Origin: Aquamicrobium sp. LC103
Lineage (GTDB): Bacteria; Pseudomonadota; Alphaproteobacteria; Rhizobiales; Rhizobiaceae
Reading direction: 5' to 3'
DNA length: 64,000 nt
Assembly (NCBI RefSeq): GCF_001014615.2
Contig: NZ_LBCQ02000011.1
Location: forward strand, 62,001-126,000
The translations under genes and the position numbers were made by a program. Below are positions 1 to 8,812 of this stretch, piece by piece; positions within the stretch are counted from its first letter, which is position 1; each line of letters opens with the position of its first letter. The notes below the pieces were generated by a model. It ran no database searches. It saw nothing but the letters and a program-made list of their open reading frames with translations, and was not told the DNA's origin.

Positions 1-947
1 ATCGCGGCCGCCGATCCGGCGAAGGTTACCGCGTTCGAGCGATAGGTACGCGACCAGGCGTCGGCGACGAGTGCGAGCGAGACTTCGTCCATGCCCGTCC
101 GCAACTCGATGCCGAGCCGCTCGCGGTTCCAGAAGGCGAGCCCGTTGCCGATCGCCGTCAGCGCGAAGGGGCGCGTGAACTTGAACGCCTCGCTGGCATG
201 GCGCGCATCCCAGTTTGCGAGGCCGAGATCGCTGGCGACAGCTTCCGCCTTGCCGCGACCGGCGATCGCCTCGATCAATGTGAGCATCATCGGCATGGAC
301 GCGGTGATGCCCGTCGTCGTCGCCACGCCTTCATCGACCACCAGCCGCCGGTCGGCAACGTAGCGAAGCGCGGGGTGCTTCTCGCTCATCTCCTCGAGAT
401 AATACCAATGCGTCGTCGCCCGCCTGCCGTCGAGCAAGCCGGCTTCGCCGACGATCTTGGCGCCGGCGCAGATGCCGATGACGACCGCGCCCTTGTCGGC
501 CTGGCTGCGCACCCATCGCAGGACCGCCGGGTCGTCGTCGCGGCTCATGGCCGGAACGACGACATAGTCGGCGCCTTCGGGGTGCAGCGTGTCGAACTCC
601 GCCACCGTCGCGTCCGGCTCTATCTTGAGCGCCGGGTAGAGCGTCACTGGTCCCGGCCCGGTCGCCAGCGCCACCACGTCGCCGATCTCGGCGCGCCGGA
701 GGATGCCATAGGGCATCAGATAGTCGGTGGTCTCGGTGGCGTCGTTGAGGCCTATGATCGCGATCAGCGGCCGCTCGCGCGTGGGCGGCTTCAGCGCCGC
801 GAGCGTGTCGGCCGTCTCCTGCCCGTCGATCGCCGGCGCGGTTGCCGCGGCCGCGGCGGGCGGAAGGGTGAGAATCCAGCCGGCAAACCCAGCAAGGCCG
901 AGCAAAATGGCCCCGAGCACACCCCACAATGCGATCCGCCGGTACAT
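1..947 (-). CDS. Membrane-anchored DJ-1/PfpI family protein (3' end outside window)
   Basis: The frame opens at an ATG at 947 and stays open for 315 codons to the left edge, so the C-terminus is missing. A short basic start is followed by a hydrophobic stretch at about residues 5-22, which suggests a membrane anchor or signal peptide. The body is a DJ-1/PfpI (class I glutamine amidotransferase-like) fold. A nucleophile elbow, GICAGAK, puts the cysteine near residue 160, and GLLDGRRATTHW follows, a motif typical of the amidotransferase half of GlxA-type regulators. I see no AraC DNA-binding domain in the visible part. It is transcribed away from a GlxA-type regulator that carries nearly the same motif, so the pair may be co-regulated. 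The substrate is unknown. Confidence 0.8.
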   Translation of the reverse strand, partial: MYRRIALWGVLGAILLGLAGFAGWILTLPPAAAAATAPAIDGQETADTLAALKPPTRERPLIAIIGLNDATETTDYLMPYGILRRAEIGDVVALATGPGPVTLYPALKIEPDATVAEFDTLHPEGADYVVVPAMSRDDDPAVLRWVRSQADKGAVVIGICAGAKIVGEAGLLDGRRATTHWYYLEEMSEKHPALRYVADRRLVVDEGVATTTGITASMPMMLTLIEAIAGRGKAEAVASDLGLANWDARHASEAFKFTRPFALTAIGNGLAFWNRERLGIELRTGMDEVSLALVADAWSRTYRSNAVTFAGSAAA

Positions 948-1042
948 GGTCGTTCCCTCGATGGCTTTCGCCGGTCAGCTTGACGCGCAGCTTACAGCGG
1001 CTCATGCTTGTCCGAAATGACATAAAACAGGCGAAAACTGCC

Positions 1043-1978
1043 ATGCAGAGAAATATCGCAATCGTCATACATCCCGGTTTTCAACTGCTGGATACGTCAG
1101 GCCCCACGGCGGTGTTCGAGATCGCCGGGCGCTTCCGCCCCGGAAGCTACGAATTGCGGCTGATTTCGCCGGGTGGCGGCGAGGTGGAGAGCTCGTCGGG
1201 GCTGAGGCTCTCCGCGACACCTCTGGACGATGGCCGCTTCGACACGGTGATCGTGTCGGGCGGCGAGATCATCCGTTCCATGGCCGCGGCGCGGGACGTC
1301 GCCTCCTGGCTGCGCACCGTGAAGGCGCGACGGATCGCCAGCGTCTGCTCGGGCGCCTATCTGCTGGCGGAAGCCGGACTGCTCGACGGTCGCCGCGCCA
1401 CCACGCACTGGGCCAGCACGGAGGATTTCGGCCGCCGCTATCCGAAGATCACGCTGAACGCGGACCGCATCTTCGTCAGGGATGGCGATGTCTGGACCTC
1501 GGCCGGAATTTCCGCCGGCATCGACCTGGCGCTTGCCCTCGTCGAGGACGATCTCGGTCCCGAAGTCGCCCGCCGGACGGCGCAGCAGCTCGTCGTCCAC
1601 CATCGCCGGCCGGGCGGCCAGTCGCAATTCTCGGCGCTGGTGGAGCTCGGTGGCAGAACCGGCCGCTTCGCCGAGCTGATCGAGTGGATGCAGGTGCATC
1701 TCGCCGAACCGTTGACCGTCGATCGCCTCGCCGATCGCGCCGCCATGAGCCCGCGCAACTTTGCGCGCGCCTTCCTGGCGGAGACGGGGACCACGCCGGC
1801 GAAGGCCGTGGAGCGGCTGCGCCTGGAGGCCGCCCGCACGGCGGTCGAGGCGACCCGCGCCCCTCTCGACCGCATCGCGGAAGCGGCGGGCTTCGGCGAT
1901 CCCGGCCGCATGCGCCGCGCCTTCCTGCGCGGCTTGGGCCAGCCGCCGCAGGCACTCAGGCGCGTCGCGCGGGCATAG
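1043..1978 (+). CDS. GlxA family transcriptional regulator (DJ-1/PfpI + AraC HTH)
   Basis: A 311-residue cytoplasmic regulator. Residues about 5-170 form a DJ-1/PfpI-like domain with a nucleophile-elbow cysteine at residue 102 (SVCSGAY) followed by GLLDGRRATTHW. Residues about 215-310 form an AraC-type double helix-turn-helix (PLTVDRLADRAAMSPRNFAR, then a second helix around LDRIAEAAGFGDPGRMRRAF). That is the normal GlxA architecture and length. The start is the ATG before QRNIAIVIHPGF, which begins the first beta strand; an upstream in-frame ATG would add an unlikely tail. In this family the N-terminal domain usually senses a ligand rather than catalysing. The divergent DJ-1 gene is a likely target. 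The ligand is unknown. Confidence 0.88.
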   Translation: MQRNIAIVIHPGFQLLDTSGPTAVFEIAGRFRPGSYELRLISPGGGEVESSSGLRLSATPLDDGRFDTVIVSGGEIIRSMAAARDVASWLRTVKARRIASVCSGAYLLAEAGLLDGRRATTHWASTEDFGRRYPKITLNADRIFVRDGDVWTSAGISAGIDLALALVEDDLGPEVARRTAQQLVVHHRRPGGQSQFSALVELGGRTGRFAELIEWMQVHLAEPLTVDRLADRAAMSPRNFARAFLAETGTTPAKAVERLRLEAARTAVEATRAPLDRIAEAAGFGDPGRMRRAFLRGLGQPPQALRRVARA

Positions 1979-2032
1979 CACGGAGGTGGAAACCTCGGCC
2001 TTGCCGTCCGGCGCGACTCGTATATGGTGAGT

Positions 2033-2173
2033 GCGTTCTCAGGGCGGGGTGAAAGTCCCCACCGGCGGTATGCAATGCAAGTTGCGAGCCCGCGAGCGCC
2101 TTCCTCGAGGAAGGGTCAGCAGATCAGGTGCGATGCCTGAGCCGACGGTCACAGTCCGGATGAAAGAGAACGC
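2033..2173 (+). promoter_or_regulatory. FMN riboswitch (RFN element)
   Basis: All conserved blocks of the RFN element are present in order: GGGCGGGGTGAAAGTCCCC, ACCGGCGGTAT, AGCCCGCGAGC, GGTCAGCAGATC, GAGCCGACGGTCACAGTCCG and GATGAAAGAGAACGC. The closing P1 helix is eight perfect pairs: GCGTTCTC at 2033-2040 and GAGAACGC at 2166-2173. It lies about 80 bases upstream of ribH. The element binds FMN and lowers expression of the downstream gene. No strong intrinsic terminator is visible between it and the start codon, so control of translation initiation is the likelier mechanism here. Confidence 0.97.
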
Positions 2174-2254
2174 GCGATGCCGAATGCCCCGCGGGTGATC
2201 GGTCTCGCTCGTGATCGCCTTGGGTGACGTGTCTGTTTGCCAAAGGAGATCACA

Positions 2255-2689
2255 ATGACACCCACCCGCTATGCCTTCGTCAAAGCCAACTGGCACGCCG
2301 ACATCGTCGACCGTGCGCTCGACGGCTTCCTCGAACTCGTGCCGGCCGATCGGGTCGACGTGTTCGACGTGCCGGGCGCCTTCGAAATGCCGCTGCTCGC
2401 ACGCGATCTCGCCGCGACCGGGCGCTACGCCGCCGTCGCCGCTGCCGCCTTCGTCGTCGACGGAGGCATCTATCGCCACGAATTCGTCGCCCAGGCGGTG
2501 GTGGACGGGCTGATGCGCGCCGGCATGGACACCGGCGTGCCGGTCCTGTCGGTCTCGCTGACGCCGCACCAATATCAGGAGACGGAGCATCACAGGCAGA
2601 TCTACCGCGCGCATTTCGTCGAGAAGGGGCGCGAGGCGGCAAGAGCGGCGCTGATGATCGGCAGGACCCGCGCTTCTCTGGCGGCATGA
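2255..2689 (+). CDS. ribH: 6,7-dimethyl-8-ribityllumazine synthase, type 2 (orphan RibH2)
   Basis: 144 residues, lumazine synthase: condenses 5-amino-6-ribitylamino-uracil with 3,4-dihydroxy-2-butanone 4-phosphate, the penultimate step of riboflavin synthesis. VPGAFEMPLLARDL is the substrate-binding region, followed by AAFVVDGGIYRHEFVA and SLTPHQYQETEHHRQIY. The start is the ATG preceded at good spacing by AAGGAG (2243-2248); an upstream in-frame TTG is less likely. It is a single gene behind the FMN riboswitch, away from any ribD-ribE-ribBA cluster. That matches the known Rhizobiales arrangement of a housekeeping RibH1 plus a riboswitch-controlled, decameric RibH2 (the Brucella lumazine synthase antigen). 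The type 2 call rests on context and family resemblance. Confidence 0.92.
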   Translation: MTPTRYAFVKANWHADIVDRALDGFLELVPADRVDVFDVPGAFEMPLLARDLAATGRYAAVAAAAFVVDGGIYRHEFVAQAVVDGLMRAGMDTGVPVLSVSLTPHQYQETEHHRQIYRAHFVEKGREAARAALMIGRTRASLAA

Positions 2690-2753
2690 CGATCCGCGTC
2701 GGGATGGCGCCTCGCGCGCCGTTCCGATGCCCGCTTCCGGTAAGGCGGCAGGT

Positions 2754-2926
2754 CCTAGGGCGTTTCCAGATGAAAATGGAATCGTCGCTTGGAACGCCCC
2801 ATCCACCATGAAGATGGGGGAGGATCCACGGTGCGGCCGGTCGCGACGCTGGTTCCTCCCCTGCGGAGCGGGGGAGGGGGACCACGAAGTGGTGGAGGGG
2901 GCGGTGAAAACCTGAACTGCCCTAGG
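2754..2926. repeat. Dispersed intergenic repeat, copy A
   Basis: The element is bounded by the perfect 8-bp inverted terminal repeat CCTAGGGC (2754-2761) and GCCCTAGG (2919-2926). The left arm reads GGGCGTTTCCAGATGAAAAT and on through GGAATCGTCGCTTGGAACGCC. The right arm ends GTGAAAACCTGAACTGCCC. Both arms recur in the same orientation at 22253-22424. The middle (about 2801-2898), rich in GGGGAGG/CCTCCCC palindromes, recurs there inverted. It contains no ORF of its own. The right terminus supplies the stop codon of the GNAT gene that follows on the minus strand. Confidence 0.85.
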
Positions 2927-3659
2927 AAATCCGCAAGCTGGCGCCGAGAAAACGCAGGCCCAGACGCGAAACGACACGCCGTGAGGCGAGATTTGCCTGG
3001 TCGGTGCTGTAGAACAGCCTGCGCGAAGCGAGCACGGGCAGATGCGACCACCCGCAGACGGCTTCCGCGGCAAAGCCCTGTCCCCTGAACTTCGCCGCCG
3101 TCGCCAGCCCGAGTTCCGCGCCGACGTCGCAGATGCGGGCAGCGAACGCGACCGAGGCGATCTCGCCGTCGACGAGGGCGGCGCACCATGGCGGCCAGAA
3201 ATCCGAGACGACGCGGAAGCCTAGCTCCGCCATTCCCTCGGGCATTCCGCGGTCGCACAGGGTCCGGTGAAGCGCCCGTCCTTCCTCGCTTTCGCTTCCG
3301 ATCAGTCTGGCGCGGCTTTCATGTCGAAGCGAATGGGGCAGTTCGTAAATCAGCCCGCTGGTGGCGCGAAGTTCCGAGGCCTGCTTGCCGAGCAGGGCCA
3401 CATAGCGCTCGATATGCCTTGGAAACCCGTCATGGCTAGCGAAGGGCGGTTCGGACGCGGCGATCGAGCCTATCTCGGCCGCTATCTCGTTGGCGACATC
3501 CGCACGAATGCCGAAGACGTTGCCGGAGGCGCAGCCGGCCAGCCAGAAGCGGGGGCCGGGCGAACGGTCGGGGTCGTTTTCGCGCTCGATGCGCCCGTTT
3601 GCAGCGAGAAGAAAAAGCGTTCGATAGTCGATGCCGAGCAGTTCGATGTCGGAAATCAT
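2922..3659 (-). CDS. GNAT family N-acetyltransferase-like protein
   Basis: 245 residues. The C-terminal half (about 130-245) looks like a GNAT fold: a strand with FWPPWCAALVDGEIASVAFA, then LGLATAAKFRGQGFAAEAVC, which fits the acetyl-CoA pyrophosphate-binding motif (R/Q-x-x-G-x-G/A), and a terminal ASRRVVSRLGLRFLGASLRI. The N-terminal half is family-specific and contains a possible substrate-recognition region. It is divergent from dmeR, with about 90 bases between the starts. The last codon and TAG stop lie inside the inverted terminal repeat of the adjacent dispersed element, so the original C-terminus may have been changed by its insertion. Substrate unknown. Confidence 0.75.
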   Translation of the reverse strand: MISDIELLGIDYRTLFLLAANGRIERENDPDRSPGPRFWLAGCASGNVFGIRADVANEIAAEIGSIAASEPPFASHDGFPRHIERYVALLGKQASELRATSGLIYELPHSLRHESRARLIGSESEEGRALHRTLCDRGMPEGMAELGFRVVSDFWPPWCAALVDGEIASVAFAARICDVGAELGLATAAKFRGQGFAAEAVCGWSHLPVLASRRLFYSTDQANLASRRVVSRLGLRFLGASLRIS

Positions 3660-3728
3660 TTTCGAAAGTCTATCGTCCGCGCCGCCGGCTGCAAAGACTG
3701 CCTCACCGATAACTTGCCGAACACTCGA

Positions 3729-3748
3729 ATATAGGATACCCCCCTATA
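3729..3748. promoter_or_regulatory. DmeR/RcnR-type operator
   Basis: ATATAGGATACCCCCCTATA is an AT-rich inverted repeat around a C6/G6 tract. It closely resembles the operator described for the rhizobial cobalt/nickel repressor DmeR and, more loosely, the G-tract operators of RcnR/CsoR proteins. It ends two bases before the dmeR start codon, so a bound repressor would block transcription of dmeRF. Confidence 0.8.
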
Positions 3749-3750
3749 CC

Positions 3751-4029
3751 ATGACGCATTTGCAGAAGGACAATGCCAAGCTCGTCGCCAGGGTCCGCCG
3801 GCTGCGCGGACAAATGGAAGCGATCGAGCGGGCGCTGGAGAACCACACGCCCTGTGGTGACATCCTCCAACTGGTGGCTTCCGCGCGGGGCGCGATCAAC
3901 GGGCTGACGATCGAACTCGTGGAAGACCACATCCGGCACCACGTCGTGAATCCCGACCTCGATGCCGACCCGGCCAGGGCGAAGGGAGCGGCGGATCTCA
4001 TTGCCGTCCTGCGCACCTATATGAAGTGA
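3751..4029 (+). CDS. dmeR: DmeR, metal-sensing repressor of the CsoR/RcnR family
   Basis: 92 residues, the usual size for this all-helical, non-HTH repressor family (DUF156). LVARVRRLRGQMEAIERALE is the conserved first helix. A His near the start (THLQKDN), Cys35 (HTPCGD) and the later His (EDHIRHHV) fit the His/Cys metal-binding set of RcnR/FrmR-like members. It is followed after 12 bases by the cation diffusion facilitator dmeF, as in the rhizobial dmeRF operon, where Co(II) or Ni(II) releases the repressor. The ATG has no visible Shine-Dalgarno sequence because the operator abuts it. An RcnR- or FrmR-like name would be the alternative; neighbour and operator favour DmeR. Confidence 0.88.
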   Translation: MTHLQKDNAKLVARVRRLRGQMEAIERALENHTPCGDILQLVASARGAINGLTIELVEDHIRHHVVNPDLDADPARAKGAADLIAVLRTYMK

Positions 4030-4041
4030 CGGAGAAGACCG

Positions 4042-5004
4042 ATGCAGCAGCAGGCTTATGCCGCGCCGGGCGGTCACAACCACGACTTTCTAGGGCGTGA
4101 CCATGGACGCAACGAGCGGCGCATCTGGGTCGTCGTCGCCCTGACCGCCTCGATGATGGTCGTTGAGATCGTTGCCGGAACCGTCTACGGCTCGATGGCG
4201 CTGGTGGCCGACGGGTTCCATATGTCGACCCACGCCGCCGCCATGCTCATAGCCGCCGGCGCCTATTTCTATGCCCGCAAATACAGCCACGATGCCCGCT
4301 TCAGCTTCGGGACGGGAAAGCTCGGCGATCTTGCCGGCTTCGCGAGCGCGGTGATCCTGGCGCTGATCGCCCTTTTCATCGGCTATGAAAGCGTTCTTCG
4401 CCTGGCCGCCCCCGTACCGATTTCTTTCGGTCAGGCCATCTCCGTCGCGGCGATCGGCCTGCTGGTCAATCTTGTCAGCGCCTGGCTGCTGCGGGACGAT
4501 CATGCGCATCACCATCACCATGACCATTCCCACACCGACCATTCCCACGGCCGGCACCGGCACGAGGAGGGCGGTCGCGATCACAATCTTCGCGCTGCCT
4601 ATCTTCACGTCCTCGCCGATGCGCTAACCTCCGTGCTCGCGATCGTCGCGCTTGCCTTCGGCAGTCTCTATGGCTGGATTTGGCTGGACCCGATGATGGG
4701 CATCGTCGGAGCTCTGATCATAGCGCGATGGTCATGGGGCCTGATGCGCGACGCGGGCCGCGTGCTGGTCGACTACCTGCCCGAGAGCGACGAACTGCCG
4801 CGAGAGATACGGGAGGCGATAGAAGCGGAGGGCGACCGGATCACCGATCTGCATGTCTGGCAGGTTGGCCCCGGTCACCACGCCGCGATCGTTTCCCTGG
4901 TCACGGAAAGGCCACGCCCCGTCGCCTTCTACCGACGCAAGCTTGCTCACCTTCGCGACCTGTCGCACCTGACCGTGGAAATCGACGCCCTTCGGCGAAA
5001 CTGA
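4042..5004 (+). CDS. dmeF: DmeF, cation diffusion facilitator (Co/Ni efflux)
   Basis: 320 residues, inner-membrane cation/proton antiporter of the CDF family. The transmembrane core includes the metal-site motifs ALVADGFHMSTHA (HxxxD type, helix 2) and HVLADALTSVLA (helix 5). A histidine-rich cytoplasmic loop at about residues 154-180 (DDHAHHHHHDHSHTDHSHG) is typical of DmeF. The C-terminal cytoplasmic domain begins near ITDLHVWQVGPGHHA. RBS-like GGAGAAG precedes the ATG. It forms an operon with dmeR under the operator at 3729-3748. Expected role: cobalt and nickel export from the cytoplasm, inferred from homologues. Confidence 0.93.
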   Translation: MQQQAYAAPGGHNHDFLGRDHGRNERRIWVVVALTASMMVVEIVAGTVYGSMALVADGFHMSTHAAAMLIAAGAYFYARKYSHDARFSFGTGKLGDLAGFASAVILALIALFIGYESVLRLAAPVPISFGQAISVAAIGLLVNLVSAWLLRDDHAHHHHHDHSHTDHSHGRHRHEEGGRDHNLRAAYLHVLADALTSVLAIVALAFGSLYGWIWLDPMMGIVGALIIARWSWGLMRDAGRVLVDYLPESDELPREIREAIEAEGDRITDLHVWQVGPGHHAAIVSLVTERPRPVAFYRRKLAHLRDLSHLTVEIDALRRN

Positions 5005-5093
5005 GCAGGCTGCGCGGACTGCGTTGACATCGCAAAAATGCGCGCTACGCCTATTGGCAGCCTGCAGTTTGGCATCACGCAAGGACAAAGCCA

Positions 5094-5744
5094 ATGGACA
5101 TCGTCGTTCCGAGTGCCGCCGCGCTTGGCCTTTTCGTCAGCGCATCCATCATCATGCTGCTCACACCGGGACCGTCCGTCCTCTATCTTGTGGGGCGTTC
5201 TGTCGAGCAGGGCCGGCTTGCCGGCTTCGTCTCGGTCCTCGGCATCCACACCGGGACAGGGGTCCATATTCTCGCCGCCGCCGTCGGCCTGTCGGCGGTG
5301 ATCGCTTCGTCGGCCCTGGCTTTCGGCATCGTCAAATATGCGGGCGCCGCCTATCTCATCTGGCTCGGCCTCAGAAAGATCTTCGGCCGCGCGGAGGCGC
5401 CGGGGCCCGGGATATCCTTGCCCAAGCACGGCTATGCAAAGCTCTTCCGCGACGGTTTCATCGTCAATCTGCTCAACCCGAAGACGGCACTGTTCTTTCT
5501 CGCTTTCCTGCCCCAATTCGTCGATGTCGGGCGCGGCCATGTGGCGGCGCAGATGATATTTCTCGGTTTTCTCTTCATGCTGATCGGTCTCGTGACCGAT
5601 AGCTGCTACGCGCTTGCGGCCGGCACCGCCGGCAATTGGCTGAAGAGCAACCGTGCCTATCTCGGCTTCGAACGCTATGTCAGCGGGGTCCTGTTCATCG
5701 GCCTGGGGCTGACGGCCGCCTTCGCCGGAAATCACCGGAAATAG
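5094..5744 (+). CDS. LysE family translocator
   Basis: 216 residues, about six hydrophobic segments. It begins with the family signature LLTPGPSVLYLVGRSVEQGR and has the conserved loop NLLNPKTALFFLAFLPQF around residues 122-140. Members export amino acids such as lysine, threonine or homoserine lactone, or related small molecules; the substrate cannot be read from sequence. It lies 89 bases after dmeF on the same strand and probably has its own transcription start. Confidence 0.88.
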   Translation: MDIVVPSAAALGLFVSASIIMLLTPGPSVLYLVGRSVEQGRLAGFVSVLGIHTGTGVHILAAAVGLSAVIASSALAFGIVKYAGAAYLIWLGLRKIFGRAEAPGPGISLPKHGYAKLFRDGFIVNLLNPKTALFFLAFLPQFVDVGRGHVAAQMIFLGFLFMLIGLVTDSCYALAAGTAGNWLKSNRAYLGFERYVSGVLFIGLGLTAAFAGNHRK

Positions 5745-6194
5745 GCGGGCGGCACGGTTGCGCGCGGCACAAGCCGAGCCCGGGCGCCGCCTTTCCATGG
5801 CACTATACTTCCGGTTGTGGCCGGGCACTCATCGTCGACGCCGTGTTGCAGGAAGATCATGCAAGAGGGTTAAGCCAGCAGCAACCTTGCAACTCGTCCA
5901 CACCGGTGCGCTTCCGCCGCCATACGCCGATAGCCGCAGCCGCCGGGCGCTCGCGGCCACCTCTCGACGGATTGACAGTCGCGCTGTATTTCCCCGCGCG
6001 CGGAACCGGCTGCGACGCCCCTCGTTAGCCATCAGCCGAGAGGGACAATTGACAGCGCGTATATTAGGGATTCATAGTGCGCGCGCCGTTTGCCGGGAGG
6101 CATTGAGCGCCGGAATATGGGGCGTCGAGCGGGGTTTGGGATTTCGGAAAATGAGGCGAGACAAGTAGAGCCCGCAAAAATGGGCGAGGAACAC
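5745..6194 (+). other. Intergenic region with candidate promoter for the XRE gene
   Basis: 450 bases with no ORF I trust. TTGACA at 6049-6054, an 18-base gap and CATAGT at 6073-6078 form a plausible sigma-70 promoter for the XRE regulator, giving a leader of about 110 bases. The rest is GC-rich without an obvious repeat or stem-loop. In many Rhizobiales lnt lies immediately upstream of this regulator; it is not here. Confidence 0.45.
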
Positions 6195-6608
6195 ATGCCG
6201 GAAAACAAGAAAAAACCGAATCCGATCGATATCCATGTAGGCGGACGTATAAGACTGCGGAGAAACATGCTCGGGATGAGCCAGGAAAAACTTGGCGAAA
6301 GCTTGGGAATTACGTTTCAGCAGGTTCAGAAATACGAAAAGGGAACGAACAGGGTGGGCGCGAGCAGGCTGCAGTCGGCCGCCGCCGTCCTCGGCGTGCC
6401 CGTTTCGTTCTTCTTTGAGGATGCCCCAGGCCAGGAAGGGACGCCTCAGGGCGGATTCGCCGAGGAATCCTCGGCAAACTACGTCGTCGACTTCCTGAGC
6501 AGTTCCGAGGGTCTTCAACTCAATCGCGCCTTTGTAAAAATTTCTGATCCAAAAATTCGCCGCAAGGTGATCGACCTGGTAAAGGCCCTCGCGACGGACG
6601 AGGAATAG
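6195..6608 (+). CDS. XRE family HTH regulator, PraR/PhrR-like
   Basis: 137 residues. Residues about 13-68 form a lambda-repressor-like helix-turn-helix: GGRIRLRRNMLGMSQEKLGE, then LGITFQQVQKYEKGTNRVGA. The C-terminal part (residues 70-137) is a short tail ending in RKVIDLVKALA. The ATG has GAGGA just upstream; an in-frame ATG five codons earlier is an alternative. Small XRE proteins of this type sit ahead of metK-trmB in many Rhizobiales, and rhizobial PraR/PhrR regulators (quorum sensing, surface attachment, low-pH response) look like this. The PraR name is my inference from family resemblance, so no symbol is given. Confidence 0.85.
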   Translation: MPENKKKPNPIDIHVGGRIRLRRNMLGMSQEKLGESLGITFQQVQKYEKGTNRVGASRLQSAAAVLGVPVSFFFEDAPGQEGTPQGGFAEESSANYVVDFLSSSEGLQLNRAFVKISDPKIRRKVIDLVKALATDEE

Positions 6609-6645
6609 GGCAGGGATTGCTCCAATCCGGCGTTTGAAGAGAAAA

Positions 6646-6770
6646 AAGCCGCAGGATCTCACGCATCCTACGCAGGCTCCGCCGCCAGGTGGAACCAAGA
6701 TGCGGCTTGACGAACGAAGACCGGCTTCGCTAACAGATTGCCGTCCCTGCCGTTTCATCGGCAGTCTTCT
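6646..6770 (+). promoter_or_regulatory. Candidate structured leader of metK
   Basis: The non-coding stretch between the XRE gene and metK folds on paper into a three-way junction. A closing helix of eight perfect pairs (AAGCCGCA 6646-6653 with TGCGGCTT 6701-6708) encloses GGAT/ATCC (6654-6657/6665-6668) and GGCTCC/GGAACC (6675-6680/6691-6696, one mismatch). Downstream, CTGCCG-TTTCAT-CGGCAG (6747-6764) followed by TCTTCTTTC resembles a weak terminator 19 bases before the GTG start. It does not match the SAM-I, SAM-II or SAM/SAH consensus as I know them. It may be a leader RNA, a terminator for the XRE gene, or chance folding. Confidence 0.35.
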
Positions 6771-6788
6771 TTCAAGTGGGGGTTACCC

Positions 6789-8063
<1,275 letters not shown>

Positions 8064-8080
8064 GGCCGCCGGAAGCATCG

Positions 8081-8779
8081 ATGACCCAACAGAGAAGACA
8101 GCGGGCGACCGAAGCATTCTTCGGCCGCCGGCACGGCAAGACCTTGCGGCCGGTGCAGGCAGGGGCCGTCTCGCGCCTCTTGCCGGCGTTGAAGGTCGAT
8201 CTCGATCGACCCGCGCCCGCCGATCCGCGTGAACTGTTTCCGGTTGCGGTCGGTGCCGTCAGGCTGGAAATCGGCTTCGGCGGCGGCGAGCACCTGCATC
8301 ACGAAGCCGGCAGGTTTTCCGACACCGGCTTCATCGGCGTCGAACCCTTCGTCAACGGAATGGCCAAGTTTCTGGCCCAACTGGAGGCCGAGCCGCGCGC
8401 CAACATCCGCGTCTACGACGACGACGCGACGAGATTGCTGGACTGGCTGCCGGAGGGCTCGGTCGACGGCATCGACCTTCTCTATCCCGATCCCTGGCCG
8501 AAAAAGCGGCACTGGAAACGGCGCTTCGTCAGCGCGGCGAACCTCGACCGCTTCGCGCGCGTCATGCGCACGGGCGCGAAGTTTCGCTTCGCCTCCGACA
8601 TCGATACCTATGTGAACTGGACTTTGGCGCATTGCCGCGCGCATCCATCCTTCGAATGGATCGCGTCGTCGCCCGACGATTGGCGCCTGGCCTATGAGGG
8701 GTGGCCGGGAACTCGCTACGAAGCGAAGGCCGTCAGGGAAGGGAGGGCGCCAGCCTATCTCGCATTTCTGCGCAGATAG
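8081..8779 (+). CDS. trmB: tRNA (guanine-N7-)-methyltransferase
   Basis: 232 residues, SAM-dependent methyltransferase that forms m7G46 in t[18 protein letters not shown] is the SAM-binding motif [21 protein letters not shown] is the family hallmark (PDPWPKxRHxKRR). A C-terminal [13 protein letters not shown] segment is also conserved. Length and start are normal. It is coupled to metK upstream and followed by a hairpin at 8794-8809. Confidence 0.96.
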   Translation: MTQQRRQRATEAFFGRRHGKTLRPVQAGAVSRLLPALKVDLDRPAPADPRELFPVAVGAVRLEIGFGGGEHLHHEAGRFSDTGFIGVEPFVNGMAKFLAQLEAEPRANIRVYDDDATRLLDWLPEGSVDGIDLLYPDPWPKKRHWKRRFVSAANLDRFARVMRTGAKFRFASDIDTYVNWTLAHCRAHPSFEWIASSPDDWRLAYEGWPGTRYEAKAVREGRAPAYLAFLRR

Positions 8780-8793
8780 GCCGGCAGCCGCAT

Positions 8794-8812
8794 GCGGGCT
8801 TCGGCCCGCTTT
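8794..8812 (+). terminator. Terminator of metK-trmB
   Basis: GCGGGC (8794-8799), a TTCG tetraloop and GCCCGC (8804-8809) followed by a short TTT. It sits between trmB and the convergent DUF1127-like gene, touching the latter's stop codon, so it could act in both directions. Confidence 0.7.

Noticed and set aside
198-983. 261-codon plus-strand ORF over the DJ-1 gene
   Set aside because: Shadow frame; the minus strand encodes a clear DJ-1/PfpI domain with its nucleophile motif.
5758-6168. 136-codon ORF between the LysE and XRE genes
   Set aside because: Arg/Ala-rich without domains; it runs through the promoter candidate of the XRE gene.
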